A DNA stretch of 64,000 nucleotides, taken from the NCBI RefSeq assembly GCF_003932715.1, contig NZ_CP020700.1, positions 7,028,501 through 7,092,500 on the forward strand, given 5' to 3'. The stretch is from Streptomyces tsukubensis (GTDB lineage Bacteria > Actinomycetota > Actinomycetes > Streptomycetales > Streptomycetaceae). The notes under the pieces are model-generated. The model saw only the letters and a list, made by a program, of their open reading frames with translations, searched no databases and was not told the origin of the DNA. The stretch's first letter is position 1. Every line of letters begins with the position of its first letter. A program made the translations under genes and the position numbers. Positions 59,721 to 64,000 of this stretch are shown here, piece by piece.

Positions 59721-60653
59721 ATGGCACATGAGCGCACGCATCCCCGCAGACGGAGACCCGGACGGTGGCGGCTGTTCGCCGCGGTGACGGGGCTGTTGGC
59801 CGGGACGGTCCTCTTCGGTCCTGAGGCCGTGGCCCGCGACGGCTCCCCGACCGTGTTCAGCACCGCCCAGCTGACCTCGGCGGGCAGGGCCCTGGACGGG
59901 TCCGGGGTCACCGGCATCGCCTGGGCGGTCGACCGGAAGGCCGGCGTGGTGCAGGTGCTGGCGGACGACACCGTACGGGCGGCTCAGCTGGCGCAGCTCC
60001 GGAGTGCCGCCGGGCCGCTCGCGGACGCTCTGCGGGTGGAGCGCGCCCCGGGCCGGCTGGCCGAGCGCGGCCCGCTCGGCGGGGACGGGTTCCGGAGCAG
60101 TCTGGGGCCGTGCACCTTCGCGTTCAATGTCCGTATCGGCAGCGGCTGGTACGTGATCACGGCCGGGCACTGCATCCTCCGCGTCCAGTACATCTACGAA
60201 CGGCGGGTGCCCTGGCCTCCGCCCGAGCCGCCGCTCGGCCAGGTCGTCCGTGTGGACTATCCGGGCAACGACTTCGGGCTCATCCGCTATCTCCAGCCTC
60301 CGCAGGACGCCCTGGGCAGCGTCAATCTCCACAACGGCACCGTCCAGGACATCACCACCGCGGGCGATCCGGCGCTCGGCCAGCCGGTCTGCTTCAGCGG
60401 CAGCACCAGCGGCCGGGGCTGCGGGCAGGTCACCGGTCTGAACTGGACGGTGAGCCTTGCCGGGGGTTCCGTCCACGGTCTGATCAGGACCAATATCTGT
60501 TCGGCCGCGGGCGACAGCGGAGGGCCGCTGTTCGCCGGGACCACCGGTCTGGGCATGGCCTCGGTCGGCAGCGGCTCCTGCGCCACGGGCGGGGTCACCT
60601 TCTTCCAGCCGCTCGGGGAGGCGCTCGCCACCTACGGCGCGACGGTCTACTGA
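59721..60653 (+). CDS. Secreted S1-family serine protease (streptogrisin-like)
   Basis: This 310-residue prepro-protease has a basic start and signal segment (WRLFAAVTGLLAGTVLFGPEAVA), then a pro-region to about residue 120. The catalytic triad is His150 (VITAGHC), Asp184 (GNDFGLI) and Ser266 (AAGDSGGPL). Cysteines 131/151 and later pairs fit the disulphides of streptogrisin-type enzymes. It should be secreted and self-activated. The pro-region is shorter than usual for streptogrisins A/B. It ends at a bidirectional hairpin facing the RHS remnant. Confidence 0.93.
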   Translation: MAHERTHPRRRRPGRWRLFAAVTGLLAGTVLFGPEAVARDGSPTVFSTAQLTSAGRALDGSGVTGIAWAVDRKAGVVQVLADDTVRAAQLAQLRSAAGPLADALRVERAPGRLAERGPLGGDGFRSSLGPCTFAFNVRIGSGWYVITAGHCILRVQYIYERRVPWPPPEPPLGQVVRVDYPGNDFGLIRYLQPPQDALGSVNLHNGTVQDITTAGDPALGQPVCFSGSTSGRGCGQVTGLNWTVSLAGGSVHGLIRTNICSAAGDSGGPLFAGTTGLGMASVGSGSCATGGVTFFQPLGEALATYGATVY

Positions 60654-60684
60654 CCGGGAAGGCCGCCGGGTAACCGGTGGAGAC

Positions 60685-60727
60685 GGCCGTCGTCCGGCAC
60701 CGGCTGATGCGGCACCGGACGACGGCC
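60685..60727. terminator. Bidirectional hairpin between converging genes
   Basis: GGCCGTCGTCCGG (60685-60697) pairs over 13 bases with CCGGACGACGGCC (60715-60727), 32 bases after the protease stop. It also faces the leftward RHS fragment. Confidence 0.8.
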
Positions 60728-60746
60728 CTTCCGTGGTCGGGGGCGG

Positions 60747-61478
60747 CTTCGGTCGGAAGCAGGGGGTGTTGCCCCAGGAGACAACTCCCCAGATGTAGAC
60801 CCTGGCGTAAGCGCACCGCCTCTGCTTGATCGCCTGTGCTGCGTTTCGGGAGGCGTGATAGAGCATGCCGGCGAGAATCCGGCTGAAGGGAGGGGGAACG
60901 TTGTGGAGCACGACGCCGATGGCCGGTCTGAGCAGCAAGAGGGCCCGGGTGGCGTCCCTGTCGAAGCGTACGCCGATGCCGTGCCATTTCTTGCAGCAGA
61001 GCTTGATCCGGAACAGCCCCGTGGTGTCCGTATTGGTCACCGGGTTCTGGTCCGCGTAGTCATAGGCGTTCGCGCTGCCGTACAGGACCGGATCCGTCTG
61101 GAGGAAACGGCCCGCGGACGGCTGGTAGAGCCGTACACCCATCAGCAGTTGGCCGGTGGGGGTCTCCGAGGAGCGCAGTCGGGCGCCGTGCCAGCCGTAG
61201 CGGGTGGCGGAGCCCGCCGTGGCCGTACCGAATTCGTCGTACTCCCGCACCTCCGGCGCGGCCGTCCCGCTCAGCGGGAGCGCGACCGTGATGTCGCCGT
61301 GCAGATCGGAGAGGGTCAGCACGGTGTTGCCGGAGCCCGTGGTGAGGGCGCCGAGTTCACCGCTCGGGGCCGTGACATTGCGCAGTACGGCTCCGGTTGC
61401 CGTGTTCTCCACGGTCCAGCGCGGGTTGTCGCTGTCGTCGCCGTGGTGGTTGATCCGGGATCCGGAGCGCCGGACACG
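60747..61478 (-). pseudogene. C-terminal RHS-repeat protein remnant
   Basis: The minus strand reads as the conserved end of an RHS protein: HHGDDSDNPRWTVENTATG, LSDLHGDITVALPL, VREYDEFGTATAG, RYGWHGARLRSSETPTGQLLMGVRLYQPSAGRFLQTDPV and ANAYDYADQNPVTNTDTTG. A short hydrophobic variable tip follows (LFRIKLCCKKWHG...CAYARVYIWGVV). Nothing of the large N-terminal part is present, and the frame runs past the terminator without a stop. It is a truncated remnant; the tip is too small to call a toxin. Confidence 0.75.
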
Positions 61479-61657
61479 TTCGTGGCCGCCCGGCGGAGAG
61501 GTTCCCCGAGGCGGTACGGACGTGCCCGGCGCCCTCCTGAAGCAGCCGCAGCGGTGCGGTCACCATGGCCTACTGCCTCCCGCAGGTCGTTGGCAACGAG
61601 CGCACACTTCCCGGGCATTCAGCGCACGCACCGGGTCCGGTCGTGCAGCGGTGCCCG

Positions 61658-63085
61658 TCAGACGTACGGCAGGAGTCCCCGGTCGATCCGTTCCCACGCG
61701 GCCCTCAGCTCCGTCAGCAGCTCAGGCCGTACGGAGGCCTTGTCGGCCTGCTCGCGGACGTCCTCCGACAGACGGTAGAGGCGGTCCCTGCCGTCCTTGC
61801 CCCGGTAGTACTTCCACTCGCCCCGCCGCAGTGCCCGCTCGCCGCGGACCCGCCAGAACAGATCCCGCGCGGGCACCTCGGCGCCGTGCAGCAGATAGCC
61901 CTTGAGGCTGACGCCGTCGAGGGGGTACGCCGGATGGGGCCGCGCCCCGCCCACGTCCAGGAGGGTCGCCGTCCAGTCGGGGGAGTACACCGGAACCCCG
62001 CTGACCTGCCCGCCTTCGATCCGCGCGGGCCAGCGCAGTATCGACGGCACCCGGATTCCGCCGTCCAGGAGCGACCCCTTGTTGCCGCTGAGCGGCCAGT
62101 TGTACGAGAAGCGTTCGCCGCCGTTGTCGCTGGCGAAGAACACCAGGGTGTCCTCCTCCTGCCCGGACCGTTTCAGGGCGGCGAGCACCTTGCCGACCGA
62201 GCGGTCGAGATCCTCGACGAGCTGCCGGTACTTCGCGAGCGATCCCCCGTCCTGGTGCCACAGCGCCCGCCGGTCGCCCGCCTTGATCCGGCGGACGATC
62301 TCGGCACTGGTCTCCTCGTCTCCGTCCGCGATCCACGGCCAGTGCGGGGTGGTGAAGTTGAGGTTGAGGAGCCACGGGGTGCGGCCGTGGTCACGGCCCA
62401 CGTACTCGACCGCCCGCTCGGTCAGGATGCGGGTGTAGTAGCGCAGGTCACGGTATTCGGCATCGCCTTCGTAGAGGTCGTACTCACCGCCGGAGCTCAG
62501 TTTGGAGTAGTACTCCAGCGCCCCGCCGAAGTTGCCGAAGAACTCCTCCCAGCCGGACCGGGTGGGGCTGTAGTCGGGCAGGTAGCCGCAGTGCCATTTG
62601 CCGATCAGCGCGGTCCGGTAGCCCGCGTCGCGCAGCAGGGAGGCAAGGGTGGGATGGGTGGGTTCGAGCCCCACCGAACGGTCCGCGATCGGCTCGGCGA
62701 GCCCGCCCTTCGTACGACCCGGATAGCGGCCGGTGTAGAGGCTGAAGCGGGTGGGCGAGCAGGTCGCGGAGCCGCTGTACGCGTCGGTGAACCGCACGCC
62801 CTGCCGGGCGAGCCGGTCCAGGTTCGGCGTACGGATCTCGGGGGCTCCGTAGGAGGACAGATCCGCCCAGCCCAGGTCGTCGCCCAGGATGAACAGGACG
62901 TTGGGGCGGCGGGCGCCCCGGCCGCGTGCCGGGGCGGCGCGGAACGGGCGCTCGGCGGGCAGGGTTCCGGCGCCGGCGGGCGAGGCGGCCGAGGCGTCCG
63001 TGGCGGACAGGCCGAGGGCCGCGACGGCCCCGGCGGCGGTACCGCCGAAGGCGCGCCGGGACGGAGAGGGGTCGAAAGAGGTCAC
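61658..63085 (-). CDS. Tat-exported sulfatase
   Basis: This 475-residue arylsulfatase-type enzyme has a Tat-like signal (SRRAFGGTAAGAVAALGLSA). The active-site motif ATCSPTRFSLYTGR gives Cys109 for conversion to formylglycine. Metal ligands are VLFILGDDLGWAD near the start and FFASDNGGE later. GKWHCGY and LLNLNFTTPHWPW are further landmarks. It hydrolyses a sulfate ester outside the cell. The GTG at 63085 follows GGAG. A 30-codon leader peptide with a cysteine codon near its end lies 152 bases upstream, consistent with sulfur-responsive control. Confidence 0.93.
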   Translation of the reverse strand: MTSFDPSPSRRAFGGTAAGAVAALGLSATDASAASPAGAGTLPAERPFRAAPARGRGARRPNVLFILGDDLGWADLSSYGAPEIRTPNLDRLARQGVRFTDAYSGSATCSPTRFSLYTGRYPGRTKGGLAEPIADRSVGLEPTHPTLASLLRDAGYRTALIGKWHCGYLPDYSPTRSGWEEFFGNFGGALEYYSKLSSGGEYDLYEGDAEYRDLRYYTRILTERAVEYVGRDHGRTPWLLNLNFTTPHWPWIADGDEETSAEIVRRIKAGDRRALWHQDGGSLAKYRQLVEDLDRSVGKVLAALKRSGQEEDTLVFFASDNGGERFSYNWPLSGNKGSLLDGGIRVPSILRWPARIEGGQVSGVPVYSPDWTATLLDVGGARPHPAYPLDGVSLKGYLLHGAEVPARDLFWRVRGERALRRGEWKYYRGKDGRDRLYRLSEDVREQADKASVRPELLTELRAAWERIDRGLLPYV

Positions 63086-63237
63086 GGGGGTGCTCCAGGG
63101 CAGGAGTGAAGGGCTCCGCGCGATGCGCGAAACACCGCACGCGGAGACGGAGAACCGGGGTTGCCGGGAGGGATGCGATCCGGGGCGTGCCGGATCAACC
63201 GGAAGGCCGCCGAGGCCTCAGGGCGCGGCGGGGTGCG

Positions 63238-63330
63238 TCAGACGCGACGACAGATGGCGCTCGCGACACGGACCAGGTCGACGTGGCGGCGCTCCACAAG
63301 ACGGACCCGCAGGTCACCCAGTGGCTGCAT
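63238..63330 (-). CDS. Cysteine-type leader peptide upstream of sulfatase
   Basis: The 30-residue peptide ends VRLVERRHVDLVRVASAIC then RRV-stop. The RxHVDLxRxxSAxC pattern is, to my knowledge, that of actinobacterial leader peptides found upstream of sulfur and cysteine genes. The ATG at 63330 has GGGAAGGG about eight to fifteen bases upstream. The single Cys codon three codons before the last residue would let ribosomes stall when cysteine is scarce and alter transcription of the sulfatase that follows on the same strand. Confidence 0.7.
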   Translation of the reverse strand: MQPLGDLRVRLVERRHVDLVRVASAICRRV

Positions 63331-63826
63331 GCCCGCAGACCCTTCCCGATGCGTCTCCTCCTGTCAACGCCCCGCCCACCACTCGGAACCCGGAGGCACC
63401 GTCCGGGCCGGTCCGTCCCTACCGGAGCCGTTTCCCCTTCCGCGGGCGGAGACGGACGGCCACGAGGTGCCCGAGGCCGGGCCGATGGTGCCGCGGCCGC
63501 CCGAGGCGTCCTGGACGGACTTCCTGACCTCCGGGACAATGGCCCCCATATACCCACCACCGGGGTCGGACCGCGGCACCCCGGTGCTCCCCGAACGGCC
63601 ACCCGCACCGTCGCGACCTGCTGCGTCGTCGACCGACGGTGCCGCCTCCGTGGTGGAACCCTGCCGGCCACCGCGGACGGCAGCCCCCGGCCCCACCGTA
63701 CGCAGACAGGGCATCGCGTGACCCCCGAAGCCCTCGGGCCGTTCACTCGGCGCAGTACGGCAGCCGGGCCCTTCACCGGCCCACACCCCCACATCCCCAC
63801 ACCCCCTCGCGTCCGGGAGAACCCTC
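63331..63826. other. Divergent gap before the methyltransferase
   Basis: These 496 bases lie between the leader peptide of the sulfatase (leftward) and the methyltransferase (rightward). I see no convincing gene. Promoters for both directions should be here. Confidence 0.4.
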
Positions 63827-64000
63827 ATGACCGACGACTCGTCCCTGCACCACACCGCCCTGTCGTCCCCCGACAGCGGCCGACTGCCCGACGAAACGGC
63901 CGGGATCGCGGACGGCGCGACCGCCGACGGGAACATCCACGTCGGCTACTGGGACGGCGCCGCGGACGACCGCACGCTGGACCAGGCCACCGACCGGCTC
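63827..64000 (+). CDS. SAM-dependent methyltransferase, 5' part (cut by window end)
   Basis: ATG 63827 behind GGGAGA opens a frame that runs to the window end (58 codons). DGNIHVGYWDGAADDRTLDQATDRL is the start seen in small-molecule methyltransferases of the MPBQ/geranyl-diphosphate C-methyltransferase-like group (LHxGYWD followed by an acidic helix). The SAM-binding motif lies beyond the window, so the call rests on this start alone. Confidence 0.6.
   Translation, partial: MTDDSSLHHTALSSPDSGRLPDETAGIADGATADGNIHVGYWDGAADDRTLDQATDRL

Noticed and set aside
59703..60700. Continuation of the minus-strand RHS frame under the serine protease
   Set aside because: It is antisense to a protease with a full catalytic triad and lies beyond a strong bidirectional terminator.
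60747..61478. An RHS-type polymorphic toxin
   Set aside because: The N-terminal part is missing and the tip after the core is short, hydrophobic and runs into shadow sequence with no toxin motif or immunity gene.

Overview
The window is high-GC actinobacterial DNA, almost certainly from a Streptomyces chromosome. The support is a conservon-type signalling operon (cvnABCD), many GTG and TTG starts behind strong Shine-Dalgarno sequences, a bldA-type TTA codon, many secreted enzymes with actinobacterial signal peptides, and dense small one-component regulators.

Layout. 0-10.2 kb is ordinary chromosome: a TetR-controlled lipid-type SRPBCC/DUF4166 pair with two operators, a Leu/Phe/Val/Glu-type amino acid dehydrogenase, a metallo-beta-lactamase-fold hydrolase, and a conservon (sensor-kinase-like CvnA, roadblock CvnB, DUF742 CvnC, GTPase CvnD) extended by a GAF protein. 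At 10.35 kb lies a tRNA-Pro(GGG) whose 3' end is repeated at 41.06 kb. With the adjacent tyrosine integrase and excisionase, this marks an integrated island of about 30.7 kb (10390-41091).

The island carries no visible replication or conjugation genes and many broken genes (nuclease, transposases, resolvase, frameshifted ORFs). Its intact cargo includes two secreted FG-GAP/VCBS proteins (a nuclease/phosphatase and an M23 peptidase), a locus pairing a possible secreted micropeptide with a TrmB/LuxR regulator, a galactose oxidase with a duplicated discoidin domain, a luciferase-like monooxygenase, a MerR regulator fused to a DNA sliding-clamp fold, and a polyamine-type ABC transporter operon ending in nitrilase, RraA and BKACE enzymes, flanked by two Lrp/AsnC regulators. 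A TPR protein and a phosphotransferase-like protein lie near its right end.

41-52 kb is a run of compact regulator/target modules, mostly divergent: HxlR-RidA, ArsR-quinone reductase, CGNR protein-alpha/beta hydrolase, WYL/YafY-VOC protein, and TetR-secreted hydrolase. Palindromic or repeated operators can be read directly in the gaps. A DEAD-box helicase and an atypical thioredoxin-like protein lie beside them.

52-64 kb is rich in exported proteins: a PI-PLC + SGNH + VCBS fusion, a small secreted protein, an S1 protease and a Tat-exported sulfatase preceded by a cysteine-type leader peptide. It also holds an ECF sigma factor with an overlapping partner, a WD40 protein, an RHS remnant, and the start of a methyltransferase cut by the window end.

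All functions are inferred by reading motifs; no database search was run.
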